Below, one piece after another: positions 51,022 through 59,360 of a stretch of DNA of 64,000 nucleotides. Position 1 is the first letter of the stretch. Each line of letters begins with the position of its first letter. A program made the translations under genes and the position numbers. Under the pieces are notes generated by a model that did no database searches, was not told the origin of the DNA, and was given only the letters and a program-made list of their open reading frames with translations. The DNA is from Ruminococcus sp. NK3A76 (GTDB taxonomy: Bacteria; Bacillota; Clostridia; Oscillospirales; Ruminococcaceae): assembly GCF_000686125.1 (NCBI RefSeq), contig NZ_JMMA01000002.1:2976001-3040000 (forward strand), written 5' to 3'.

Positions 51022-51653
51022 GAACAAAGGGCAAAAAGGTTTTTTGTCAACCTTTTTTCCTCAAAAAAAGGTTGCGGGTCAAGGGCAGAGCCCTTGCGTG
51101 GTTTGGAGCAGAGCTCCATATCGGCGGAGCCGACCGGGCGGCGAACAACGTAAAAAAACCGCTCCACACTTCGAGCCTCAACACCCTTTCCGGAACGAAC
51201 ATTGTTCGCCGCCCAAATGCCGCAAACAGGAGCCGTGCCGAAGGCAGGCGACGCTTTTGCGGCGGCCGCCGCAGGCGGCAATGAGCCGATGCCGAACGGC
51301 GAGGCCTTGCCCCCGGAGCGGTGGGCAGCCGGTGAAAGTTGGCAATTCAGGGGGGCTTACCTTCAAGGGTACGCTCTCGCTTTCCTACGGTATGCCTCGC
51401 CATTCGGCTTCGTCTTGCCGCAAAGGCGGTCGGTGCCTACGGCACTCTCCCTGTTTGCGGTGGAGGGCGGCGAACATATTCGTTCCGTATGGGGCTTTGC
51501 GGCTCAAAGTGTATAGTGTTTCTTTACTTTGTTCGCCGCCCAAGTCGGCTCCGCCGATGTGGGGCCAGCCCCACACCCTGCTGGGCTCCGCCCAGACCCG
51601 CAAACTTTTTTTGAGGAAAAAAGTTTGACAAAAAACCTTTTTGACCCTTGTTC
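51022..51653. repeat. 632-bp GC-rich long palindrome (intergenic element)
   Basis: The left end GAACAAAGGGCAAAAAGGTT is mirrored by the right end as GAACAAGGGTCAAAAAGGTT on the opposite strand. Matching blocks continue inward: AAAGGTTGCGGGTC with AAAGTTTGCGGGTC; CATATCGGCGGAGCCGAC with CACATCGGCGGAGCCGAC; GGGCGGCGAACAA on both; GGAACGAAC near 51190 with GGAACGAAT; and GGCGAGGC near the middle. Each arm is nearly 300 bases. Several ORFs cross it in all frames, but none looks like a protein or matches between the arms beyond the DNA symmetry. It sits between a plus-strand operon end and the minus-strand AraC gene end. Confidence 0.85.
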
Positions 51654-51742
51654 TTTATTGGGTCTATCTTTTCTCTTTTATTCCATCTTTTTTCTTTCCT
51701 ATATACACAAAAACACCGCACGTTATATGTGCGGTGCAATTT

Positions 51743-52492
51743 TTACGTTTCATGGTTACTCTTCCAATTCACACGGAAGAATTCCTCTCTATACTGTTTC
51801 GGTGTTAGTCCTGTATGCTTACGAAACGCCGAGATAAAGTGGCTATGCGAGCTGAAATTAAGGTAATTACCAATATCAATTGACGAATAATCGCTATACT
51901 TAAGCATATTCTCCGCCGCCTGTATCCTTCGTGACATTATAAATTCGGAGATCGTCACGCCGACCTCCTGTCTGAACAGCTTCGACAGATACTGCGCCGA
52001 GAGCCCCAGTCTGTCAGCAAGCTCAGACACCCTCACGCCGCTATAGATATTATCATAGATAAGGTCAAGGCACATAAGTATATGCTTTGAATACGCCTCG
52101 CCCGAGCTTACAGTCTGCATTCTCTTAGCGTATTCCAGGAAAACCTCCTGGTGTATCTGCCCGAGCTCAGCTTCTGTCTCGCTTACATCAAGGCGGTTTA
52201 TGAATATGTCGCTTATCGTATAGGAAGTCTCTGTAGGCATCCCTGCCTCGATACAGAAGCGTGCGATAAGCGCTATGGTTATTATCAGGTGGTATTTCAT
52301 ATTTCTGATCGGGTCTTCGCTCAGCTTGCCGTAGCCCTCAACAGCAAGCGGCGTATAGAGCGACTTTACACGCTCGATATCACCTGATGCGACCGCACCG
52401 TAGAATTCAAGCTCCTTCTCGTATGGCGAGTGCAGCTTGCCGTATTCACGCTGTATGAATTCCCTCTGAGCAAGCTCCTTGTTGATGCTCAC
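51743..52492 (-). CDS. AraC-family transcriptional regulator
   Basis: 249 residues from GTG 52492 (AAGGGGG seven bases upstream; an upstream in-frame ATG lacks a ribosome site). The N-terminal 140 residues are all-helical, like AraC regulators that replace the cupin with a helical domain. The C-terminus holds both HTH motifs (VSELADRLGLSAQYLSKLFR; SSIDIGNYLNFSSHSHFISA) and the closing FRKHTGLTPKQYREE. Separate promoter at 52541-52569. It may control the solute-binding operon just upstream (52809-55224). Confidence 0.92.
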   Translation of the reverse strand: MSINKELAQREFIQREYGKLHSPYEKELEFYGAVASGDIERVKSLYTPLAVEGYGKLSEDPIRNMKYHLIITIALIARFCIEAGMPTETSYTISDIFINRLDVSETEAELGQIHQEVFLEYAKRMQTVSSGEAYSKHILMCLDLIYDNIYSGVRVSELADRLGLSAQYLSKLFRQEVGVTISEFIMSRRIQAAENMLKYSDYSSIDIGNYLNFSSHSHFISAFRKHTGLTPKQYREEFFRVNWKSNHET

Positions 52493-52540
52493 AGCAATAC
52501 CCCCTTTTCCAAATATTCTTACCATGTTTTAGCTATAACC

Positions 52541-52569
52541 ATTATACCACATTTTAAACAATTTGTAAA
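52541..52569 (-). promoter_or_regulatory. promoter of the AraC gene
   Basis: TTTACA, 17-base spacer, TATAAT, minus strand. The rest of 52493-52808 holds only the terminator at 52682. Confidence 0.75.
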
Positions 52570-52681
52570 TGGTTATTTCCGTAAATATTTCTCTTATTTG
52601 ATTATTAATCATTTTACCTTAAAATTACACTCGCATTTTTGATATAAAGTATCATATTTTTGATACGTATGCCGCCCCTTC

Positions 52682-52728
52682 ATAAAGAAGATACCGCACA
52701 GCCTGCCTTTTGGGTAAACTGTGCGGTA
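52682..52728 (-). terminator. terminator of the solute-binding operon
   Basis: On the minus strand ACCGCACAG pairs with CTGTGCGGT around a 17-base loop, then ATCTTCTTTAT. Confidence 0.65.
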
Positions 52729-52808
52729 CCATGCTTTGCCGTGACCGGCTAATTGAAGGAAGCTTTATGAAGTCTCTAAAAGCTTAATTAAATAAAGATT
52801 TGGCTGAA

Positions 52809-54230
52809 TTACTTCTTAATGGATTCCTGCTCCTTCTGGATGTAGTAATCAAGTGCCTTCTCGTTTTCTTCAACGAGCTCTGTCCATGTGTGTGTACCGG
52901 CCGGGTTCATTGTGCCCTTGATTATGTTATCTGTCAGGTTGGAGATATCCTGTGATACGCCCTGAGCGAACTCAAATACAGGATGCTCCTCAGCCATCTT
53001 GTAGATCTCGTCTCTCATGTCGAGCATTTCCTGTGTCCAGCCGTAGTCCTCTGCGAGCTGGTCAAGTGTGATCTGATGAGCTGCCTCGTCGATCTCTGCA
53101 TATCTTGTGCAGTCGAGCCAAGCTGCAACGCCCTCAGGGTTAGAGCAGCCCTTAGCAAGGCAGAATGCGTGTATTCTTGAAGGAATATACTGTGCATCAG
53201 AATCAGCTGCACACGGAACAGGAACGAACATTACCTCGTCGTCAGCGATGTTGCCGTAAGGCTCAGTTGACGAAGGAGCGTTCTCAATGCCCCAGAAGCC
53301 GATAGGATAGAAGAGTGTAAGGCCGGATGCAAGACCTGTACCGAATACATCGCCTCTTACCTTCCAGTCGTGCTGATCCTTAGGATAAACGACCTCATTC
53401 TTCTGAAGCTCATACATCATGTTCTCAGCCTTTGCAAGCTCGGGAGCCTTGATGTTGTTAACTATCTTACCATCCTTCATATCTATGAGCGGGAGGCCTG
53501 TAGATTCAAGGAGAGCGTTCTCATAGTACCAGCCGTCGAGAGCGTACTTATCTTCCTCAGCGTTTGTGAAGTCGATGCACATCTCGCTCATGGTATCCCA
53601 GTTCCACTTACCCTCTTTCCAGAGCTGAGCAGGATCGTCCATACCGATATCGTCGATTATCTTCTTATTGTAGATCCAGATGTAGCTGGGGTCAACTCTT
53701 ACAACGCCTACATAGTGCTTGCCGTCGAAGATGAACTTGTCAGCAGCTGTCTTCATAGGTGCCCAGAGCTCACTGGAGTAGTCGATGTAATCCTCTATAG
53801 GCTCGATCATTTCCTTGATAGCGCACTTAGGGAATACGTTCATATCATCAGCGCCGATAAAGTCAGGCGATGAGTTAGCCATAACGTTCTTGGCAAGATC
53901 ATCGAAGTAGTTGTCCCATGTGGTCTGCATCCACTCGATCTTACCGTCATACTTTGTCTTGAAGAGTGCAAGGTCAACACCTATCTCCTTATCCTCGCTC
54001 TCTGTGGGGTTGATATCCCAGTGAGAGAACCACTTGATAGTTGTGTTGTCGAGCTTTCTGGGCTCCTTTATGCTGTCAGCAAGACGCTGTACTATCTGCT
54101 GCTGATCCTCCTTGAGCTCCTTCTCGGGCATCGAGGAAGAATCGCTTGAGCTGCTGTTGCCGCAAGCTGCTATGCTCAGTGCTGAGGACATAGCCACTAC
54201 ACCGGCAAGGACTCTTTTAAATGCTTTCAT
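52809..54230 (-). CDS. extracellular solute-binding lipoprotein (ABC sugar type)
   Basis: 473 residues. Signal peptide MKAFKRVLAGVVAMSSALSI with lipobox IAAC, a Ser-rich linker, then a family 1 (MalE/UgpB-like) binding protein: TIKWFSHWDINPTESE, WMQTTWDNYFDDLAKNVMAN, WNWDTMSEMCIDFT, and a C-terminal ...WTELVEENEKALDYYI. It should bind an oligosaccharide or similar ligand at the cell surface. No permease genes adjoin it, so it must pair with components elsewhere or act as a receptor. It starts 16 bases after the Asp-Ala-repeat protein, one operon. GGAGG precedes the ATG. Confidence 0.92.
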   Translation of the reverse strand: MKAFKRVLAGVVAMSSALSIAACGNSSSSDSSSMPEKELKEDQQQIVQRLADSIKEPRKLDNTTIKWFSHWDINPTESEDKEIGVDLALFKTKYDGKIEWMQTTWDNYFDDLAKNVMANSSPDFIGADDMNVFPKCAIKEMIEPIEDYIDYSSELWAPMKTAADKFIFDGKHYVGVVRVDPSYIWIYNKKIIDDIGMDDPAQLWKEGKWNWDTMSEMCIDFTNAEEDKYALDGWYYENALLESTGLPLIDMKDGKIVNNIKAPELAKAENMMYELQKNEVVYPKDQHDWKVRGDVFGTGLASGLTLFYPIGFWGIENAPSSTEPYGNIADDEVMFVPVPCAADSDAQYIPSRIHAFCLAKGCSNPEGVAAWLDCTRYAEIDEAAHQITLDQLAEDYGWTQEMLDMRDEIYKMAEEHPVFEFAQGVSQDISNLTDNIIKGTMNPAGTHTWTELVEENEKALDYYIQKEQESIKK

Positions 54231-54246
54231 TTATTTTCCTCCGAAA

Positions 54247-55224
54247 TTACTTTCTCTTCTTGCTTGCGATCACGCCTGCAGCTGCCATAGCCATAGCTGC
54301 GAGTATAGTGTTGGAAGCAACACCTGTTGTTGTGTTACCTGTAGCTGCGCCTGTGCCTGTACCTGTGCTGCCGCCTGTTGTTGTGCCAGCGCCTGCTGTG
54401 CTGCCGCCTGTTGAGCCGCCTGTTGAGCCGCCTGTTGACTCGTTAGCGTTGCCGTCATCAGCGTCAGCGTCTGCATCAGCATCTGCATCAGCGTCTGCAT
54501 CAGCATCAGCATCAGCATCAGCATCAGCGTCTGCATCAGCATCAGCGTCAGAGTCTGCATCAGCGTCTGCGTCTGCGTCTGCATCAGCATCAGCGTCGCC
54601 GCCGTCAGCTGCACCGGAGAGAACGCCGTTCGGGTCAAGGTTTATTGTCATAGAGAGAACGCCGCCGTTGAATGCGCCTTCCTTATCCCAGCCTGCGACC
54701 TCAGGGCAAGCCTTCTTCTTAACTTCGCCTGTCTCCTCGTCTACTTCGTCCAGCGGACGGATGTGGATTCTGAAGCCGCCCTCAGGATCCTCTGTAGCCT
54801 CTGTGATAGCGTTTACTGTATCAAGAACAGTCTCTGTGCCGTCCTCTGCAACGAACTTAGCGTCTGTGATCTCTACATTGTAGGGATAGCCGTCTGCAGG
54901 GAGGTTGAGGAGCATGATACCCATATCGCCGAGAGTACCCTTACCGGACATAGTTGTATCTGCCATAGGAGCACCTATGGAGAACTCTACGTTGATAACG
55001 CCCTCGTCGTTGATGCCGATCCACTCGCTCTGGTTCCAGTTCCACTTCTGGCTCATGAAGAAGCCCATAGCACCTACGCTGTAGTATGCGTCGTTAACTT
55101 CCTTGTTGTCCTCTGTAGGATATGCAACAGAGCCAAGATCTGTAGCAGCCGAAGCGCTTACTGTAAGCATCGAAAGTGCGAGAGCTGCTGCTGTCATACC
55201 AACAAAAATTTTCCTCAGTTTCAT
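54247..55224 (-). CDS. secreted surface protein with Asp-Ala repeat and anchor-like C-terminus
   Basis: 325 residues starting MKLRKIFVGMTAAALALSML (GGAGG eight bases upstream). After a signal peptide comes a 190-residue beta-rich domain (NWNQSEWIGINDEGVINVEF, GGFRIHIRPLDEVD), then about 25 Asp-Ala dipeptides with one Asp-Ser, then GGST and TTGG repeats. The C-terminus has a hydrophobic stretch and KKRK (NTILAAMAMAAAGVIASKKR), like a sortase or anchor signal but without LPxTG; NTTTG just before it may be a variant. The repeat is encoded by GCATCW hexamers on the plus strand and is prone to slippage. It is co-transcribed with the solute-binding gene. Confidence 0.85.
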   Translation of the reverse strand: MKLRKIFVGMTAAALALSMLTVSASAATDLGSVAYPTEDNKEVNDAYYSVGAMGFFMSQKWNWNQSEWIGINDEGVINVEFSIGAPMADTTMSGKGTLGDMGIMLLNLPADGYPYNVEITDAKFVAEDGTETVLDTVNAITEATEDPEGGFRIHIRPLDEVDEETGEVKKKACPEVAGWDKEGAFNGGVLSMTINLDPNGVLSGAADGGDADADADADADADADSDADADADADADADADADADADADADADADADDGNANESTGGSTGGSTGGSTAGAGTTTGGSTGTGTGAATGNTTTGVASNTILAAMAMAAAGVIASKKRK

Positions 55225-55446
55225 AGTGATTTTCCTCCAATTAATATAAATTCTCCGCAAGCATTACGGAGTTGCCGTTTGTGAACGATTACATTATACA
55301 CCAAACTATCACATTCGTATATAAAAAATATAACAACAGTGTCACCGATTTAACCATAACATTATATAAATTTGTATCAATATTTTAACATCATTAACGA
55401 ATTGTGAACTGCTACAAATTGTAACCATGTATTTTGTGCAGATACA

Positions 55447-55482
55447 CAACAAAAAGACTGCCCCCGTGAAAAGAGCAGTCTT
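55447..55482 (-). terminator. terminator of the metal ATPase operon
   Basis: On the minus strand AAGACTGC and GCAGTCTT flank a 13-base loop and are followed by TTTGTTG. The rest of 55225-55539 is AT-rich with a TATAAT at about 55294-55299 that may belong to the surface-protein promoter. Confidence 0.8.
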
Positions 55483-55539
55483 ACATCATTTTGTCAGAAC
55501 ATCTTGCCACTATGTCCGCCATGGAAAAACACAGTCGGG

Positions 55540-57414
55540 TCACTTGTTTTTGGAGAGCATTCTCACAGCGTTGAGCACAGCGAGCACCATTACTCCCACA
55601 TCTGCGAATATCGCTATCCACATATTGGCTATACCGAGCGCTCCGAGCAGCAGACAGATGAGCTTTACTCCTATAGCGAACACTATATTTTCATAAACTA
55701 TACACATACAGCGTCTTGAAAGGCGAATGGCCTTTGCTATCTTTACCGGGTCATCGTCCATGAGCACGACATCGGCAGCCTCGATAGCCGCATCAGAGCC
55801 GAGAGCGCCCATAGCTATGCCGATATCGGCACGGGTGAGCACAGGGGCATCGTTTATGCCGTCGCCCACGAATGCGAGTGCTGCGCCCGATGGCTTCTGT
55901 GCGAGCAGCTCCTCGACCTTATCCACCTTGTCTGCCGGCATAAGGCGGCTGTAGAGCTTGTCAATGCCGAGCTCCTTTGCTGCGGCCTCTGCTGCACGCT
56001 CGCCGTCGCCCGTGAGCATGACAGTCTGCGAGATGCCTGCTTCACCGAGCTGCTTTATCGCCTCACGGGAGGTGGGTTTGAGCACATCTGCGACTACTAT
56101 ATGCCCCATATATTCGCTTTCAGAGGATATGTGTATCACGGTGCCTGCGCTGTGACATTCGGTGTAGTCTGCGCCCGCACGCTTCATCAGCTTGTCGTTG
56201 CCGACGTATATCTCACGCCCGTCGATAACAGCGCACACGCCCTCACCTGCAAATTCCGAGACCTTTGACAGCCTGCTGCTGTCAGGCAGCGACTTGCAGG
56301 CACGCACGATGCTCTTTGCTATCGGGTGGTTTGAATTCTGCTCGGCAAGTGCGGCTATCTCGAGCAGCTTTTCCTCCTCGATGCTGCTGTGGTGGATACC
56401 CACGACCTCGAACACGCCCCTGGTCATAGTACCCGTCTTGTCGAACACGACGTATTTTGTCTTTGACAGCGTTTCGATGAATTCGCCGCCCTTTATAAGT
56501 ATGCCCTCACTGCCTGCACCGCCGATAGCTGCAAAGAAGCTGAGCGGTATGCTTATCACCAGCGCACACGGGCAGCTGATAACAAGGAAGGTAAGCGCTC
56601 TTGATATCCACTCGCCAAACATTGCGCTGCTGCCGGTGAGCATTCTCACAAGCGGCACGCCGACACCCAGCAAAAGCGCCGATATGCACACCGCCGGGGT
56701 ATAGTATCTTGCAAACTTGGTTATGAAGTTTTCCGACCTTGACTTGCGCTCACCCGAGTTTTCAACAAGCTCGAGTATCTTCGACACAGTCGATTCGCCG
56801 AAGGGCTTTGTCGTTTTGACTCTAATGAGAGCGGTGAGGTTTATGCTGCCGCTCTGCACATTGTCGCCCTGAATCGCATCAACAGGCATACTCTCGCCGG
56901 TGAGCGCCGAGGTGTTGAGCGTCGTGTCGCCCTCGATGATAACACCGTCTATCGGTATCTTCTCGCCGGGCTTGACAACGATAATGCTGCCGACCTCTAC
57001 ATCGTCAGGGTCAGCCTCCTCCACGCCTTGCTCAGTTTCCACAAAGGCGCAGTCGGGGCGGATATCCATGAGCGCTGCGATGTTCTTTCTGCTCCTGCCG
57101 ACGGCTATGCCCTGGAAAAGCTCGCCTATCTGGTAAAAAAGCATAACAGCCGAGCCCTCACGGTATTCACCGAGCGCCATAGCGCCGATAGTCGCCACCG
57201 CCATGAGGAAATTCTCATCGAGCACCTGGCCGTTTAAAATACCCTTGAACGCCTTTATCAGTATGTCATACCCTATCACAAAATAGGGCGCAAGATACAT
57301 CAGAAGCTGCACATACCACGCAGGCTCTGCAAAATGGTCAACGACCGACACCGCCACGAGCAGCACGAGCGCTATGATTATCCTGGTAAGGGTCTTTTTC
57401 TGCTTTCTTGTCAT
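55540..57414 (-). CDS. cadA: P1B-type heavy-metal ATPase, Zn/Cd/Pb class
   Basis: 624 residues. Phosphorylation site DKTGTMT, membrane metal site SCPCALVIS, HP locus NSNHPIAKS, GDGINDAPVL, and in the last membrane pair the N...K...DxG pattern (ENIVFAIGVKL...FADVGV) that marks the Zn/Cd/Pb group P1B-2. It lacks an N-terminal metal-binding domain; a separate HMA protein is encoded just upstream (57418). It exports divalent soft metals. Three bases separate the two genes. A SmtB/CadC-type operator precedes the pair. Confidence 0.95.
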   Translation of the reverse strand: MTRKQKKTLTRIIIALVLLVAVSVVDHFAEPAWYVQLLMYLAPYFVIGYDILIKAFKGILNGQVLDENFLMAVATIGAMALGEYREGSAVMLFYQIGELFQGIAVGRSRKNIAALMDIRPDCAFVETEQGVEEADPDDVEVGSIIVVKPGEKIPIDGVIIEGDTTLNTSALTGESMPVDAIQGDNVQSGSINLTALIRVKTTKPFGESTVSKILELVENSGERKSRSENFITKFARYYTPAVCISALLLGVGVPLVRMLTGSSAMFGEWISRALTFLVISCPCALVISIPLSFFAAIGGAGSEGILIKGGEFIETLSKTKYVVFDKTGTMTRGVFEVVGIHHSSIEEEKLLEIAALAEQNSNHPIAKSIVRACKSLPDSSRLSKVSEFAGEGVCAVIDGREIYVGNDKLMKRAGADYTECHSAGTVIHISSESEYMGHIVVADVLKPTSREAIKQLGEAGISQTVMLTGDGERAAEAAAKELGIDKLYSRLMPADKVDKVEELLAQKPSGAALAFVGDGINDAPVLTRADIGIAMGALGSDAAIEAADVVLMDDDPVKIAKAIRLSRRCMCIVYENIVFAIGVKLICLLLGALGIANMWIAIFADVGVMVLAVLNAVRMLSKNK

Positions 57415-57417
57415 ATC

Positions 57418-57636
57418 TTAAAATTCTATCTCGCAGTCGGGCTCGACCTTTCGGCAGGCTTTGAGCACGCTTTTCATAACTGCCTGCTCATCAGCGCCCT
57501 CGTCAAACTCGACCTTCATCTTAAGTGCCATGAAGTTTACCGATGCGTCCTTGACACCCTCGGTCTTCTTGGCTGCCTGCTCCATTTTATGTGCACAGTT
57601 TGCGCAGTCTACCTCGATAGCATAAGTCTTTTTCAT
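57418..57636 (-). CDS. HMA-domain metal-binding protein
   Basis: 72 residues: MKKTYAIEVDCANCAHKMEQ with the DCANCA metal-binding CxxC, then the usual beta-alpha-beta-beta-alpha-beta pattern ending DCEIEF. It stands in for the N-terminal domain missing from the ATPase downstream. ATG 57636 is taken; AAGGATG about 11 bases upstream is the likely ribosome site, and ATG 57645 is a possible alternative. Confidence 0.92.
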   Translation of the reverse strand: MKKTYAIEVDCANCAHKMEQAAKKTEGVKDASVNFMALKMKVEFDEGADEQAVMKSVLKACRKVEPDCEIEF

Positions 57637-57660
57637 TATATAGATCATCCTTTCTTGTAA

Positions 57661-57683
57661 CATATGAATACTTGTTCATTTGT
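57661..57683. promoter_or_regulatory. candidate ArsR/SmtB-type operator
   Basis: ATGAATACTTGTTCATTTG is an imperfect dyad of the ATGAA...TTCAT kind bound by SmtB/CadC metal repressors, placed just downstream of the -10 box and before the HMA gene. No ArsR-family gene lies in this window. Confidence 0.6.
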
Positions 57684-57691
57684 TTGATTTT

Positions 57692-57720
57692 ATTATACCA
57701 TCTTTTACATCATATGTCAA
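57692..57720 (-). promoter_or_regulatory. promoter of the HMA/ATPase operon
   Basis: TTGACA, 17-base spacer, TATAAT, minus strand. Confidence 0.88.
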
Positions 57721-57877
57721 TAGCCTTTGAAAAATTTTTCCGCAGCACCTGATAGCCGCCCTATCAGCCCCGTTATTACACGGTGAGAAGCTATTTTGTG
57801 TAATAGTTATACAAGGCTGTTTCTTTAATTGTGAATACTGCACCTAAATCTGTGGTGAAATTTGTATAAAATATTAC

Positions 57878-57906
57878 TTGTATATTAAGAGCAAATATAG
57901 TATAAT
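57878..57906 (+). promoter_or_regulatory. promoter of 57979
   Basis: TTGTAT, 17-base spacer, TATAAT, plus strand. Confidence 0.7.
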
Positions 57907-57978
57907 ATTAAGGTAAGATTTTGTTTTGTGTGCTGCCGTTTTGCACGGCGAAAATATATCCGGAAAGGAATGGTTCTT

Positions 57979-59277
57979 TTGGCAAGAAAAAACGAAAGCA
58001 CAAGCGAAAAGATCGTAAGACTTTATAAGGAGGGCTGCTCTGTTGACGAGATCGCCAGAGTTATGGAGATCCCCAAGGGCAATATCCCCAATATACTTGA
58101 AAAGCATTTCCCCGATTATCAGAACTATGTGCAGCCTGAGAGAAAGCACGATATAGAGCCTGAAAAGCCTGCAAAGAAGGGCGGCATAGGCGGCTTCTTC
58201 GGCAGAGGCAAGAAGGAGGAGCCGGCGGCTGATGCATCAAGCTCGATGCTCAACCTCGATATGGACGATGAGGGCTTTATCGACAGAAGCGTTGCCGGTA
58301 TAGCATCTATGATAAAGAAGGGCAGGAGCCCGAAGGATATATGCGCATTCCTTAACTGCACACCTGCTGATGTTGCAGCAGTATCTGTAGTTATGGACGA
58401 GCATTTCAGACGCAAGGAGGCTGCTGAGACTGCAAAGAAGGAATCCTTCAAGACAGGTCCCGACTACGACGGCCCCAAGGTCAAGGAAAGCACAGACCTG
58501 CTCACAGGAAACAGCGCTTCCGATGCTGTGTCTTCTGCACCTGTATCTGTTGCAGACCTTGAACAGGAATATGTTCCCCCTGTATACGATCCCGTTCCGG
58601 AGAACCCGACTATGGACGAGCTCACAGTTCCGGACGTGAATGATCTGGTATTTGAATCGGATATCCCCAAGACCCCTGCTACAGCTCACGAGACCGAGGA
58701 AGAGGTCGAGAAGAGCATAGAGGAAAGATCTGCTGATAACTTCGAGATCCCAAGCGCTTCACTGCCCGAGATAAGCGATCTTGGTGCTCCGGTGGCTGAA
58801 ATGGCCGATGCACCTGAGGCAGCCGAGGCAGAAGCACAGGCTGAGGAAACAGCAGAAGCTCAGCCCGAGGAGACAGCAGAGCCCGAGGCTCCTGCATTCA
58901 CCTCCTCATTCACATCGCCGTTTGCAGCTTCCACAAGCGAGGTTGAGGACAGCGAGGAGGATACTACCGATTATAATATAGAGGAGGACGATTCTATGAC
59001 ACCTATGGAAAAAATGAGGAAGTTCGCAGAGCTTCAGATAAAGGATAACGAGGACAAGATAGCAGAGCTTGAAAAGAAGGCTGAGGACGCTAAGGCAAGC
59101 GTTGATTCCGTCGCTGCAAGAGTCGGCGAGATAGAGGCTCAGATAGCCAAGCTCAGAGAGGAAGCAGACCAGATAGCCTCCGAGAAGGTTAAGGCTGAGG
59201 CCGAGGCTGCTGACATAGAGTCACAGATAGCTGCCCTCCAGAAGGAGAACGACGAGTTCAAGAGCTACATAAAGTAA
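57979..59277 (+). CDS. double-HTH, acidic, coiled-coil protein of unknown function
   Basis: 432 residues. The start is TTG 57979 (GGAAAGGA nine bases upstream); an ATG at 57970 touches that ribosome site. Residues 5-45 and about 100-145 are two similar helix-turn-helix units (EKIVRLYKEGCSVDEIARVM; AGIASMIKKGRSPKDICAFL), like sigma region 4. An acidic, Pro/Glu/Ala-rich region of about 190 residues follows, then a C-terminal coiled coil (EDKIAELEKKAEDAKASVDS, then VGEIEAQIAKLREEADQ). No enzyme motif. It may be a nucleoid or cell-organisation protein. Terminator at 59292. Confidence 0.8.
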   Translation: MARKNESTSEKIVRLYKEGCSVDEIARVMEIPKGNIPNILEKHFPDYQNYVQPERKHDIEPEKPAKKGGIGGFFGRGKKEEPAADASSSMLNLDMDDEGFIDRSVAGIASMIKKGRSPKDICAFLNCTPADVAAVSVVMDEHFRRKEAAETAKKESFKTGPDYDGPKVKESTDLLTGNSASDAVSSAPVSVADLEQEYVPPVYDPVPENPTMDELTVPDVNDLVFESDIPKTPATAHETEEEVEKSIEERSADNFEIPSASLPEISDLGAPVAEMADAPEAAEAEAQAEETAEAQPEETAEPEAPAFTSSFTSPFAASTSEVEDSEEDTTDYNIEEDDSMTPMEKMRKFAELQIKDNEDKIAELEKKAEDAKASVDSVAARVGEIEAQIAKLREEADQIASEKVKAEAEAADIESQIAALQKENDEFKSYIK

Positions 59278-59291
59278 TAGGATATCGTCTC

Positions 59292-59318
59292 AGCCCCGAT
59301 GTGTGTCGGGGCTGTTTT
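59292..59318 (+). terminator. terminator of 57979
   Basis: AGCCCCGA, short loop, TCGGGGCT then GTTTTG. Confidence 0.85.
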
Positions 59319-59360
59319 GTCAGATAATAACAGCCGGTATTATAAAAAGGAGTGTTTTGT

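Noticed and set aside
50981-51628. Long ORFs across the 632-bp palindrome (up to 215 codons)
   Set aside because: ORFs occur in several frames because the DNA is GC-rich and symmetrical. They lack ribosome sites and contain the mirrored repeat blocks; no protein-like composition.
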